Assembly: GCA_045533115.1 (NCBI GenBank)
Contig: JAZSHF010000005.1
Location: 3,900 to 67,899 of the forward strand
DNA: 64,000 nucleotides
Source: Colimorpha_A sp045533115
Lineage (GTDB): Bacteria > Bacillota > Clostridia > Oscillospirales > CAG-272
Direction: 5' to 3'
The notes below the pieces were generated by a model, which was not told the origin of the DNA, did not search any database, and worked only from the letters and a program-made list of their open reading frames with translations. Both the position numbers and the translations under genes were made by a program. Shown piece by piece: positions 32,267-41,646 of the stretch (the stretch's first letter is position 1; every line of letters begins with the position of its first letter).

Positions 32267-32727
32267 TTTTTGTCCCCTCGAAGCTCGTCGGTGTCGAGGA
32301 TTATCGTCACGGGGCCGTCGTTAAGAAGCTCGACCTTCATATCCGCGCCGAAAATTCCGCGCTCAGTCTTACATTCCGAGAGGGCTTTTACCTTGTCTGT
32401 AAAATATTCGTAAAGCTCGTTTGCGCGGACGGGGCCTTCTGAGGCAAAAAAGTCTGGGCGGTTACCGTGGACGCAGTTTGCGTAGAGGGTAAACTGCGAA
32501 ATTACGAGAATTTCGCCGCCTATTTGGTTAAGCGACAGGTTCATTTTGCCGTTCTCGTCGCAAAAAATTCTCATTTTTGCAATTTTAGCCGCCAAAATAT
32601 CGGCTTCCGCTTCACTGTCGCCCTTTCCGACGCCGAGAAGCACGAGAAATCCCTGCCCTATCTTGCCGACGACCTCGTTTTCAACCGTGACCGAGGCGTA
32701 TTTTACTCTTTGAATTACCGCCTTCAC
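32263..32727 (-). CDS. dtd: D-aminoacyl-tRNA deacylase
   Basis: Hydrolyses D-amino acids or glycine from wrongly charged tRNAs. 154 residues; begins MKAVIQRVKYASVTVE and carries the two active-site motifs, SQFTLYAN (about 79-86) and NDGPVTI (about 139-145). Length is normal. It overlaps hemZ downstream and relA upstream by four bases each, so translation is coupled; relA-dtd is a common order in Bacillota. Confidence 0.96.
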   Translation of the reverse strand: MKAVIQRVKYASVTVENEVVGKIGQGFLVLLGVGKGDSEAEADILAAKIAKMRIFCDENGKMNLSLNQIGGEILVISQFTLYANCVHGNRPDFFASEGPVRANELYEYFTDKVKALSECKTERGIFGADMKVELLNDGPVTIILDTDELRGDKK

Positions 32728-34946
32728 GTCGTATAACCTCTACTTACTTCCTCAACGTTGTCGACAGAGCGCAGACGCGAGAGGATAGATTTGAAATGGT
32801 CAAGATTTTTACAGCTGACCGTAAGCTCGACTATCGTGCAGTCGGAGCGGTTGTGCGTTGCTATGCCGAGAAGCGCGACGCGCATATCGGCAGGCGCCAT
32901 CGTAATGTCGGCGATAAGGCGGATACCGGGCTGTGCGGTAATTCTTATATGCGCCTCAAACTCACCGCCGTGCATCGAGGTGCTTTCCCAGCGCGCATTT
33001 ACCCAGCGGTCGATATATGCGGGGTTTTTAAGTCCCGAAATGACGTTCGGGCAGTCCTGCTTGTGAACCGAAATGCCGTATCCCTTGGTTATAAAGCCGA
33101 TGACCGAGTCTCCGGGGAGAGGGTTACAGCACTTGCTGAACTTGACGGATAGACCCTCGACGCCGTCGATGATAACTCCGCTCGTCGACTTCTTGCGCTT
33201 TACGGTCTGAACGTCAGACGCTTCGACGATAGCGGGCGTTTCGTCCTTGACTACGCGGTCGAACTCGTCTCTTATCTTGGTTCCGATCTTCGAAACGGTA
33301 ATTCCGCCGTAGCCTATCGTATTGTAAAGGTCTTCAATATCCTGAATGCCGATACGCTTCGCGACGTTGAGAAGAATTTCGGCCTTCTGCGCGTCGGTAC
33401 ACGCCTTGCCGATGCGCTTGAATTCGCGCTCGATCTCGATACGGCCGACGTTGATGTTCTCGGGACGCTGCTCCTTCTTGAACCATTGGCGTATCTTGTT
33501 TCGCGCTTCGCCTGTGCGGACTATCTTCATCCAGTCACGCGACGGGCCTCGCGATGCGGCGGAGGTAATTATCTCAACGATCTCGCCGTTTTGCGGAGCG
33601 CGGTCGATAGGAACTATCATACCGTTTATCTTCGCTCCTACCATCTTGTTACCGACGGCGGAGTGAATTGCATACGCGAAGTCGATGACGGTCGCGCCCT
33701 GCGGGAGCGTTATAATGTCGCCCTTGGGGGTAAAGACGAAGACCTCGTCGTGCATTATATCTATTTTGAGTGCCTGAAGAAATTCCTCGGGGTCGCGCGT
33801 GTCGTCCTCAGTTTCAATGAGCTTCGCTATCCAGGAAAGCTTGCGGTCAATCTCTTCTCTGCTCTCCTCGCCGCTCTTGTATTTCCAGTGTGCGGCGACA
33901 CCGTATTCTGCGACACGGTGCATTTCCCAGGTTCTTATCTGAACCTCAAAGGGAATGGCGTTTCTTCCCATAACGGTTGTGTGCAGAGAACGGTACATAT
34001 TAGGCTTCGGGGTGGAAATATAGTCCTTGAAGCGTCCGGGCACCATATTGAACATTTCGTGTATCATACCGAGGACGACGTAGCATTCCTCCTCGGTGTC
34101 GACGATGACTCGGAGCGCGTAGAAGTCGAATATCTCCTCAAAGCTCTTATTCTGCTGATACATCTTGCGGTAGATGCTGTAAACGCTCTTTACGCGTCCT
34201 TCAAGTGTGAACTTGATTCCCGCTCCCGTCAGCTTGTCGGAGACGCGTTTACGCATCTGCTCGATGAAGTCGCGGCTCTCGCCGTAACGCTTTTCGATGT
34301 CGTTACGGATCTCCTCGTGTCCGATCGGATCGAGGTATTCGAGAGAACGGTTTTCAAGCTCGTGCTTCATTCTCTGCATACCGAGCCGGTGAGCAAGGGG
34401 CGCGTAAACGTGCATCGTTTCAAGGGCGGTGCTTCGTCTCTTTTCGTCCTTCTTTACGCCGAGGGTACGCATATTGTGAAGTCGGTCACAGAGCTTTACG
34501 AAGATAACTCGGACGTCCTTCGCCATGGCGAGGAACATCTTACGAAGGTCCTCAACGTGCTGCTCCTCTTTATCCGAAAAGGGAATACGGACGAGCTTCG
34601 TCAGGCCGTCAACGAGGTGTGCAACGTCCTCCCCGAACGCCTTTTTTATCATCGTAAGGTCGATAAGCTCGCCGCAGTCCTCGACGGTATCGTGAAGAAG
34701 CGCGGCGCAGATCGAATCGGTGTCGAGACCGAGCCCTACCGCTATTTCGGCAACGGCAACGGGGTGGCTTATATAAGGGTCTCCGCTGTAACGGTACTGA
34801 CCCTCGTGAAGCTCCCTTGCGAGCTCGTAGGCACGCATTATCTTGTCGGTGTCGTAGTGCTTACCCGACTTTTCGATGGCAGATAGAAGCTTTCCTATGC
34901 CCGTCGGGTCGTTTTTTACTGTTTCGTTAGCTGCTTGTATATGCAT
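32724..34946 (-). CDS. relA: Bifunctional (p)ppGpp synthetase/hydrolase
   Basis: Stringent-response enzyme of the long RSH family. The 740 residues show an N-terminal HD hydrolase domain with HDTVEDCG (about 85-92) and HNMRTLG (about 162-168), a synthetase domain with YISTPKPNMYRSLHTTVMG, a TGS domain (DEVFVFTPKGDIITLPQGAT, about 405-424) and a C-terminal ACT domain. Hydrolase motifs are intact, so both activities are expected. Its start lies 31 bp inside recJ, an unusually long overlap that suggests coupling. Confidence 0.96.
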   Translation of the reverse strand: MHIQAANETVKNDPTGIGKLLSAIEKSGKHYDTDKIMRAYELARELHEGQYRYSGDPYISHPVAVAEIAVGLGLDTDSICAALLHDTVEDCGELIDLTMIKKAFGEDVAHLVDGLTKLVRIPFSDKEEQHVEDLRKMFLAMAKDVRVIFVKLCDRLHNMRTLGVKKDEKRRSTALETMHVYAPLAHRLGMQRMKHELENRSLEYLDPIGHEEIRNDIEKRYGESRDFIEQMRKRVSDKLTGAGIKFTLEGRVKSVYSIYRKMYQQNKSFEEIFDFYALRVIVDTEEECYVVLGMIHEMFNMVPGRFKDYISTPKPNMYRSLHTTVMGRNAIPFEVQIRTWEMHRVAEYGVAAHWKYKSGEESREEIDRKLSWIAKLIETEDDTRDPEEFLQALKIDIMHDEVFVFTPKGDIITLPQGATVIDFAYAIHSAVGNKMVGAKINGMIVPIDRAPQNGEIVEIITSAASRGPSRDWMKIVRTGEARNKIRQWFKKEQRPENINVGRIEIEREFKRIGKACTDAQKAEILLNVAKRIGIQDIEDLYNTIGYGGITVSKIGTKIRDEFDRVVKDETPAIVEASDVQTVKRKKSTSGVIIDGVEGLSVKFSKCCNPLPGDSVIGFITKGYGISVHKQDCPNVISGLKNPAYIDRWVNARWESTSMHGGEFEAHIRITAQPGIRLIADITMAPADMRVALLGIATHNRSDCTIVELTVSCKNLDHFKSILSRLRSVDNVEEVSRGYTT

Positions 34947-37036
34947 GATCTTTCCAAATCTACTTTCGTTTCAATGTGAGGGACGGCAATAAAGACGCTT
35001 TCGCTTCCTTTTTCGCCGTCGGTACCGCTCAGGGTAATAACTCCGCTTTCGCTTAAAATATCAAGAACGAGGCGGAGCTTTATATAGCTCATATCACCGC
35101 CGTTTATGGGAATAAGCGCGTGAAGAAGCGAGCGCAACGGTATCGAAGCGCCGTCCTCGGGCGTCGTTCTTTTAAGGTGGAGATAGGTGCTGACGAAATC
35201 AGCGCGGACGGGAATGTTTTTGCCGGGCGGCGTAACGCCGTCGATGATGCTTAAATATTCGTCATATTCCTTTTCGCGTTCAGTGCGTTGCTCGTTTGAA
35301 CGGCGTATATCACGGAGCAGTATTTGCTCGCTTTTTGCGCCGCGGAATTCGTTTATACCGAGCTTAAAGGCGATGTCGACCTTATCGGACGGCGAAAATC
35401 CAAGCTCCTCGGGGGAGCTTCCGAAGAACACGGCGGAAATGCGCTTGCCGTTTCCTTCGAGGAGATATTTCGTGTGTCTGCCCTGACCCATTGAGGTCGC
35501 CTCAATGACCGTCAGCGACGGGCAGTAGAAGGACGGCTGCGGATTTCCGACACCGCACGGCTCGATAAGCTCAAGCTCTGATGCCAAAGTTAGCGTCATT
35601 TCGCTCGGCGAAAGCTCAAAATCAAGCTCGAGCGTCGGGGAAGCCGACTCTTTTCCGAGAGCCGAGAGGGCGTATTCCTTCAGCTTTTTCTTGAACGGCT
35701 CGAGGTTTTCTTCCTTTACGGTAAGACCTGCCGCCAGCTCGTGACCGCCGAATTTTTCGAGCAGGTCGGAGCAGTGGACGAGAGCCTCGACGAGGTTCAT
35801 TCCCTTGACGCTTCGCCCGGAGCCCTTGCCGACACCGTCCTCAAACGAGATTATGATGGACGGCTTGCCGTATTTTTCGGTAATGCGTGAGGAAACGATG
35901 CCGATAACGCCGTGGTTCCAGCCCGTGTCGTCAAGAACGATGACGGGGGAATTCAGAGCAAGTTCATTTTCGATTCGTTCCTTTAAGGAATCGACTATCT
36001 TGTTTTCCTCGTTTTGTCTTTGAGAATTTATAAGACACAGCTCTTCCGCGATTTCGCGTATTTCGTCGGGATCGCGGGAGAGAAACAGCTCCGCGGCACG
36101 CGATGCCGACGCCATTCTGCCCGCCGCATTTATGCGGGGTGCGATGGTGAAGCTGATGACGGAGGATGTCATTTTGCGCTTTTTGCTCGGCGCCTTTACC
36201 GCGTCAACGGCGTCGAGAAGCGCGGTAATTCCCGCTCGGGGCGATCTCTCCATATAAGACAGACCCATACTTACGATAAGCCGATTTTCATTCACGAGCG
36301 GCATAACGTCCGCAACGGTTCCGAGCGCGGCGAGGTCGATATATTTTTTGCAAATATCGGTCAAAAAACCGTCGGTCGGGGTTCCTCGCCTTACGCGGAG
36401 CGTGTATTCTATCGCGGTCACGAGCTTGAACGCAACTCCGACGCCGGCAAGCTCCTTAAAGGGGTAGGGGCAGTCGGGACGGTGAGGGTTCACGACGGCG
36501 GCAGCCATCGGTATCTCGCCGCGGCACTCGTGGTGGTCGGTTATTACCATATCGCAGCCGAGTGACGCGCAGTATTCAGCCTCATCGACGGCGGTAATGC
36601 CCGTGTCGACGGTGATTATGAGGTTCGTTCCGCCCCCGACCAGCTTGTCGATTGCCTCGCGGTTAACGCCATAGCCTTCGCCGACGCGGTTCGGAATGTG
36701 ATATTCCGTTTCCACGCCGTTGTCGCGGAAGTAAAGGGAGAGCAGGCAGGTCGACGACACGCCGTCGACGTCGTAGTCGCCGTAAATTGCGATTTTCTCG
36801 CCCTTTTCCATCGCGTCGGCGATCCTGTCCGCCGCCTTTTTCATATCCGCCATCAGAAACGGATCGTGGAAAAGCTCGGCTTCGAGCCGTATAAATGCGG
36901 AGGCATCCGCAGGCGTTACGTATCCGCGGTTGTAGAGCAGATTTGCAGTCGGGATCGATACACCGAGCGTTTGTGCGATATTCATTATTTCGGGAGAATC
37001 GGAACGCGATCCGATGTTCCATATTTTTTTCGCCAT
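34916..37036 (-). CDS. recJ: Single-stranded-DNA exonuclease RecJ
   Basis: 5'-3' exonuclease of recombination and mismatch repair. The 706-residue protein has the DHH phosphoesterase motifs IYGDYDVDGVSS (about 83-94), TDHHE (about 165-169) and the DHHA1-type domain with GRSVKG (about 410-415), then an OB fold and a C-terminal extension typical of Bacillota. GGAGG precedes the ATG. It opens the run recJ-relA-dtd-hemZ-flippase. Confidence 0.96.
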   Translation of the reverse strand: MAKKIWNIGSRSDSPEIMNIAQTLGVSIPTANLLYNRGYVTPADASAFIRLEAELFHDPFLMADMKKAADRIADAMEKGEKIAIYGDYDVDGVSSTCLLSLYFRDNGVETEYHIPNRVGEGYGVNREAIDKLVGGGTNLIITVDTGITAVDEAEYCASLGCDMVITDHHECRGEIPMAAAVVNPHRPDCPYPFKELAGVGVAFKLVTAIEYTLRVRRGTPTDGFLTDICKKYIDLAALGTVADVMPLVNENRLIVSMGLSYMERSPRAGITALLDAVDAVKAPSKKRKMTSSVISFTIAPRINAAGRMASASRAAELFLSRDPDEIREIAEELCLINSQRQNEENKIVDSLKERIENELALNSPVIVLDDTGWNHGVIGIVSSRITEKYGKPSIIISFEDGVGKGSGRSVKGMNLVEALVHCSDLLEKFGGHELAAGLTVKEENLEPFKKKLKEYALSALGKESASPTLELDFELSPSEMTLTLASELELIEPCGVGNPQPSFYCPSLTVIEATSMGQGRHTKYLLEGNGKRISAVFFGSSPEELGFSPSDKVDIAFKLGINEFRGAKSEQILLRDIRRSNEQRTEREKEYDEYLSIIDGVTPPGKNIPVRADFVSTYLHLKRTTPEDGASIPLRSLLHALIPINGGDMSYIKLRLVLDILSESGVITLSGTDGEKGSESVFIAVPHIETKVDLERSCIYKQLTKQ

Positions 37037-37111
37037 AACGTGCCTCCTTTCGTGATGATTTTGATTTTTTAACGTCCGATTTCCCTTCCGTTAAGGGAGA
37101 TGCGCCGCGAT

Positions 37112-37272
37112 GTTAGCCTTCCCCAGCGGGGGAAGGGGGACCGCGGGCGCTGCGCCCGCGGTGGATGAGGTGTTCTAAAAGTGAAGTAACATTACTTCTG
37201 GCACACGGCGGCTTTGCCGCCTAACCTCATCCGACTTCGCTTCGCTCAGCCACCTTCCCCAAGGGGGAAGCC
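37112..37272. repeat. Family B element
   Basis: Complete ~160-bp copy between the flavoprotein stop and the recJ start; ends CCTTCCCC/GGGGAAGG. Confidence 0.83.
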
Positions 37273-37278
37273 TTTTTA

Positions 37279-38856
37279 TTAAAACCTCTTATATCTCTTA
37301 ATTATCTCCTCGGCGACTTTGATGCCGTCGACGGCGGCAGAGGTTATACCGCCCGCATATCCGGCACCCTCGCCGCAGGGATAAATATTATCAAAGCCCT
37401 CGGCAATAAGCGCCTCGTTTCTCATAATTCGTAACGGCGCAGAGGTTCTGCTCTCAACTCCCGTCAAGATCGCCGACGGGCTTGAAAAGCCCTTTATTTT
37501 ATGTTCAAAATCGCGGATACCAAGATCAAGCATCGACGAAATGCGCTCGGGGAAGAGCTTTCTCAGGTCGGCTTCCTTGACCTTTCCCTTTCGGTAGGTC
37601 GGGCTGACACGGGACGGAGACCGTCCGCTTGTGCCGTGAAGAAAATCGCCGACCGTCATTATCGGCGCGGAATAATCGCCTCCGCCGAGCTTGAATGCAT
37701 CTCGCTCAAGCCTGCGCTGGAATTCGATAGGATCACCGTCGGGCATTACGTTTACGGCAAGCGCGGAATTGGAGTTAACGCCGTCGCGCTTATAACGCGA
37801 CATTCCGTTCGTAACCACGCCTTCCTCTTCCGATGCGGCGGCAACTACCTCGCCGCCGGGACACATACAAAATGAGTAAACGCAGTCCTCGCCGATACGC
37901 TTTGAAAGTGTATATTCAGCGGCACCGAGTCGGCTGTCGCCCGCGTGTTTGCCGTAAACGGCACGGTCAATGTCCTCTCTTAAATGCTCAATACGAACAC
38001 CGACCGAAAAGGGCTTTGGAACAAGCTTAAAGCCCGCGCCTTTAAGATAATAATATGTATCTCTTGCGCTGTGACCGATTGCGAGAATAACGGCGGAGCA
38101 GGGAATCTCTCCGTTATTCGTCTTAACGGCATTTGCCTTGCCGCCATTCATTACTATTCCGTCAAGACGCGTGTTATATCTTATTTCGCCGCCAAGCTCG
38201 GTTATCCGCGCGGCGACGTTATTTACTACTCCAAGGAGCTTGTCGGTGCCGATATGAGGCTTCGCGTGAAGAAGCACCTCCTTCGGCGCGCCAAAGGAAT
38301 AAAGCCGATGAAGAACGTAACCGACGCGCGCGTCGTTTATGCGAGTGACGAGCTTGCCGTCGGAAAAGGTGCCTGCGCCGCCCGCGCCGAACTGAATATT
38401 GCTCTCGGTGTCAAGAATTCCGTCGCGGGAAAATCTTCCGACCTTCTGGGTGCGGGTGAGTACGTTGTCGCCGCGCTCAATAACTATCGGGCGGTAACCC
38501 TTTTCGGCAAGCATAAGAGCGGAAAACATTCCGCAAGGCCCGAAGCCGACGACGACGGGACGCTCGGTCATAATTTCGTTTCCCGAGCTTACTCCGTCGA
38601 GCGGATCGCTTTCGTATAGCTCTGCCGCGTCAATGGCTTTAAGCTCATTTTCTGTCAGATCGTTTGCCACTTCAACGGCAACCGACCATACGAACGTGAC
38701 CTCTCTGCGCCGAGTATCAACGGAGCGGCGGAAAATATGCTTATTTATAATATCCTTTTTGAGAGTGAACGGAGCAAGCCGAGAACAGGCCTGCTCCATT
38801 ACCTCGCTTTCCGACACCGATATCGGTGTGCGGATGTTTCGTATTACAATTTTCAT
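37279..38856 (-). CDS. NAD(P)/FAD-dependent oxidoreductase (COG2509 type)
   Basis: Flavoprotein of the uncharacterised FAD-dependent dehydrogenase group. From the ATG at 38856 it has 525 residues; an upstream in-frame extension would consist of repeat sequence. The N-terminal domain (about 1-75) precedes a Rossmann FAD site VVGFGPCGMFSALMLAEKG (about 99-117) and IERGD. The middle has the GGAGTFSDGKL motif, and the C-terminal VESRTSAPLRI and PCGEGAGYAGGITSAAVDG are also conserved in the group. Function unknown; possibly anaerobic redox. Confidence 0.88.
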   Translation of the reverse strand: MKIVIRNIRTPISVSESEVMEQACSRLAPFTLKKDIINKHIFRRSVDTRRREVTFVWSVAVEVANDLTENELKAIDAAELYESDPLDGVSSGNEIMTERPVVVGFGPCGMFSALMLAEKGYRPIVIERGDNVLTRTQKVGRFSRDGILDTESNIQFGAGGAGTFSDGKLVTRINDARVGYVLHRLYSFGAPKEVLLHAKPHIGTDKLLGVVNNVAARITELGGEIRYNTRLDGIVMNGGKANAVKTNNGEIPCSAVILAIGHSARDTYYYLKGAGFKLVPKPFSVGVRIEHLREDIDRAVYGKHAGDSRLGAAEYTLSKRIGEDCVYSFCMCPGGEVVAAASEEEGVVTNGMSRYKRDGVNSNSALAVNVMPDGDPIEFQRRLERDAFKLGGGDYSAPIMTVGDFLHGTSGRSPSRVSPTYRKGKVKEADLRKLFPERISSMLDLGIRDFEHKIKGFSSPSAILTGVESRTSAPLRIMRNEALIAEGFDNIYPCGEGAGYAGGITSAAVDGIKVAEEIIKRYKRF

Positions 38857-38895
38857 TTTTGACCTGTTATTTGCAGTTAAAATAATCGGGGCATT

Positions 38896-39034
38896 GTTAT
38901 ACCTTCTCCGGCGGGAGAACGGTGCGGTAGTTTGCGCTTTGCGCAACCTACTATGGTCGGATGAGGTGTCGAATAAGGGAACTTACTCCTCATCCACCAC
39001 CTTCGGTGGTTCCCCTTCTCCCTCAGGAGAAGGT
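38896..39034. repeat. Family B element
   Basis: About 140 bp between cdaR and the flavoprotein gene, CCTTCTCC/GGAGAAGG ends, with an altered middle (GTTTGCGCTTTGCGCAAAC hairpin). Confidence 0.8.
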
Positions 39035-39072
39035 CAACAACGTGTCGAAGCATCGGGGCGTTCTTTTGCCTT

Positions 39073-40338
39073 TTATTTTCTTCTCGCCGCGCTTGCGTTA
39101 ACGGTTACGGTATAGGGCGAGCCCTCTTGATAGATCTCGTAAACGCTTCCCGACAATTCTCCGAGAAACTCAAACGTAACGGGAGCGGTGACGGTTCCGG
39201 ATGCATTCTCAGCGACCTTGACGGTTGCCTTTATCAGCGACTGATCAAGCCGACCCATAACGGCGCTTTCGCCGCGGAATTTTGCCGTAATGCTTGTGAT
39301 CCTTACGTTATTTGCGTCGAAAACGGGGATGGTAAGCTCCTTTTCGGTGAAATTCTTCAAGGATACCGTCACGTTTATCGACTTTACGTTATCGAGGTTC
39401 TGTACACCCGCAGGTAGACCGACGACGCAGTTTACGGGGATACCGTTCTTGAGCGTCTTTTCGTCGATTATACATTTGACGGTCAGGTTTTTGATCGTAC
39501 CGATCTCGCCGTAAACTTTGAGAGTCTGACGGCTGAGCGTAACGTTTGCGTTTTCGCTTTTCTGAATGCCGTGCTTGAATACTACCTCGATCGGCACGGT
39601 AGCGTTTCCGTAAAGGGAAACGGTGACCGACGAGCTGTTAGAGGAAAGACGCACGTAGCGGCGGTCGGACTCGGAGATCTCGAGACCGTCCTCGCCGATA
39701 AGCTTGACCTTTTCGCTGTAAATTCTTCCGCTCGTTATTGCTTCGCCCTTAAGGTCGATGGGAAGCTCGGCGCGGACGATGCTGTTAACGATCTGCTCGG
39801 GCCCCGTGATCTTAACGGCGGGAATATCGCTCAGATGGAGCGAGTATTCGCTCGACATCGAGTAGTTAAAAGGCTTGGCTTCGACCGGAATATCCTTTGA
39901 AGCGGTATTGTCGAGGTAAACGGTGAGCGTTCCGATGCTCGACTTTTCAAGCGTAACGCCGTTTGGCAGCTTAAAAACGATATCGAAGAACTTTTCTCCC
40001 GCCTCGGTTACGTTCGACACGTCAACGTAGGCGCGGATGTCGGAATTTTTCACCTTTCTGAGTGCACCGGCGTTGCCCGAGAGGGTAACGTCGACGGTCG
40101 TTCCGTCTCCCGAAAGAACGGCAAAGCCGCCGTGGTTTACGATCTCAACGGGAACTGCGGTGAATTCCTTTTCCTGGATTACCGTGTCGATGCTCGACGC
40201 GTAGTACCAGAGGAAAAACGCGAGAAGCAGGCATATTATCTTCGCAAGAAAATCAATAGTCTTGTTTCTCTTGACGGTAATATTGCCCTCTGTTTCGACT
40301 ATTTCGGGGCGAAGGTCGGTCTTTACTTCATTTTCCAT
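39073..40338 (-). CDS. cdaR: YbbR-domain protein CdaR
   Basis: Membrane-anchored partner and regulator of the diadenylate cyclase CdaA. 421 residues with one membrane helix (about 28-46, FLAKIICLLLAFFLWYYA) and an extracytoplasmic part with several YbbR repeats (V.V.L.G....L..... type beta units). Length and context are those of Bacillota CdaR. It overlaps cdaA by 11 bases. No glmM gene follows, although cdaA-cdaR-glmM is the usual order in Bacillus. Confidence 0.92.
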   Translation of the reverse strand: MENEVKTDLRPEIVETEGNITVKRNKTIDFLAKIICLLLAFFLWYYASSIDTVIQEKEFTAVPVEIVNHGGFAVLSGDGTTVDVTLSGNAGALRKVKNSDIRAYVDVSNVTEAGEKFFDIVFKLPNGVTLEKSSIGTLTVYLDNTASKDIPVEAKPFNYSMSSEYSLHLSDIPAVKITGPEQIVNSIVRAELPIDLKGEAITSGRIYSEKVKLIGEDGLEISESDRRYVRLSSNSSSVTVSLYGNATVPIEVVFKHGIQKSENANVTLSRQTLKVYGEIGTIKNLTVKCIIDEKTLKNGIPVNCVVGLPAGVQNLDNVKSINVTVSLKNFTEKELTIPVFDANNVRITSITAKFRGESAVMGRLDQSLIKATVKVAENASGTVTAPVTFEFLGELSGSVYEIYQEGSPYTVTVNASAARRK

Positions 40339-41212
40339 TCGACTCGCCCTCCTTTTTTGCGGTGTTTTTATCTTTTTTATGGGTAAATATCTTCGGAACT
40401 ACGGTCTTTTCACCCTCAGACAGGAAAAGTCCTTCAAGCTCCTTTTTAAGCGAATTGTGGGTATATCCGCGCTTCATCTGTCCGTTCATTGCGATAGATA
40501 TCGTTCCCGTTTCTTCGGAAACGATGATGACTACGGCGTCACTTTCCTCGCTTATTCCGATGCCCGCACGGTGACGGGTTCCGAGGTCCTTTATTATCTC
40601 CTCGTTCGTCGAGAGGGGAAGGAAGCAGCCCGCAGAGGCGATACGCCAATCACGGATTATGACCGCTCCGTCGTGAAGCGGAGCGCCCTCGTAAAACACG
40701 TTGCGGAGCATAAATGACGATACGTCGGCGTTCACTGTGACACCGCTCTTTGCGACGTCGCCGAGCTTTGTCGTGCGCTCCATAACTATAAGCGCGCCTG
40801 TACGCGAGCGTCCAAGCTGAGATACTGCGGCCGAAATTTCGGCAATCCCCGCCGCTGCACCCTCGTTTGCGTCCTTGTGCTCCGTTTTCGGAATGAAGCC
40901 CTTGAAGCGTTCGCCGCCCATCTTTTCAAGCGCGGCGCGAAGCTCGGGCTGGAATACGATAACGAGCGCGACGAAGCCGACCTGGAACAGGTTCGTCATA
41001 ATGAACGACACCGAGGACAGACCTATCATACTGCCGAGAAGCATTATTGCGATAAGCAAAGCGACACCGACGGCGAGCTTGCCCGCACGTCTGTCGCGAA
41101 TAAAGGCGTAGACGAAATACATCATTATGGCGACAAGCAGTATGTCTATAACGTCAAGAATATTCATATTCAAGAGCTGATACTTAAACGTCTCCCATGT
41201 AAATAAGCCCAT
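40328..41212 (-). CDS. cdaA: Diadenylate cyclase CdaA
   Basis: Synthesises c-di-AMP, which controls potassium and osmotic balance in Bacillota. From the ATG at 41212 the protein has 294 residues: about three N-terminal membrane helices and a DAC catalytic domain with the motifs DGAVII (about 190-195) and RHRAGIG (about 220-226), both intact. The ribosome-binding site AGGTGGG is just upstream, so this start is preferred over an ATG 14 codons earlier. It forms an operon with cdaR and has a promoter in the gap to glyA. Confidence 0.95.
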   Translation of the reverse strand: MGLFTWETFKYQLLNMNILDVIDILLVAIMMYFVYAFIRDRRAGKLAVGVALLIAIMLLGSMIGLSSVSFIMTNLFQVGFVALVIVFQPELRAALEKMGGERFKGFIPKTEHKDANEGAAAGIAEISAAVSQLGRSRTGALIVMERTTKLGDVAKSGVTVNADVSSFMLRNVFYEGAPLHDGAVIIRDWRIASAGCFLPLSTNEEIIKDLGTRHRAGIGISEESDAVVIIVSEETGTISIAMNGQMKRGYTHNSLKKELEGLFLSEGEKTVVPKIFTHKKDKNTAKKEGESNGK

Positions 41213-41292
41213 TTCGGTCCCACCTTTTCTCTGAATTTGCATTCCTGCACGCAAAAAACGTGTTCGCGTGGAAATATTCTAATCCATTTTTT

Positions 41293-41321
41293 ATTGTAGC
41301 ACAATTTTTTTCATATTGCAA
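41293..41321 (-). promoter_or_regulatory. Promoter of cdaA-cdaR
   Basis: Minus strand TTGCAA (41316-41321), 17-bp spacer, TACAAT (41293-41298). Confidence 0.65.
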
Positions 41322-41384
41322 TTAGTATTTATAATAAAATTAAAATATTTGTAGAGAAATATACGCGAGAAGGGGCTGCATAAC

Positions 41385-41490
41385 GTGGCGAAGGGTTAAA
41401 CCGTTTTCATAGGGGCGTTGCGAATAGCCCGTTTGTTAAACATTTACGGGAGGAGCAAGCCCCCTGCCCGGGTTGGAGGTGACGCCCTCT
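41385..41490. repeat. Decayed family A/B repeats
   Basis: Remnants such as GGGGCGTTGCGAATAGCCC and GGGAGGAGCAAGCCCCCTGCCC, in the gap where gene direction changes from leftward to rightward. No gene seen. Confidence 0.5.
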
Positions 41491-41575
41491 TGTCTTCCTC
41501 AATGCCGAAAAAACCAACATAGCAAAATCCCCAAAACATTACCTCGAATGATAACAAAATTTTCTCTGCCCCTTC

Positions 41576-41604
41576 TTGATTTTACTTCGCTGATGTGTTA
41601 TACT
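41576..41604 (+). promoter_or_regulatory. Promoter of glyA
   Basis: TTGATT (41576-41581), 17-bp spacer, TATACT (41599-41604). Confidence 0.65.
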
Positions 41605-41646
41605 GTGGTATAATGAGAAATTTTGTTGAAATGTGAGGAAAAAACA

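Noticed and set aside
33486..34886. 466-codon rightward frame opposite relA
   Set aside because: Antisense shadow of a conserved gene.
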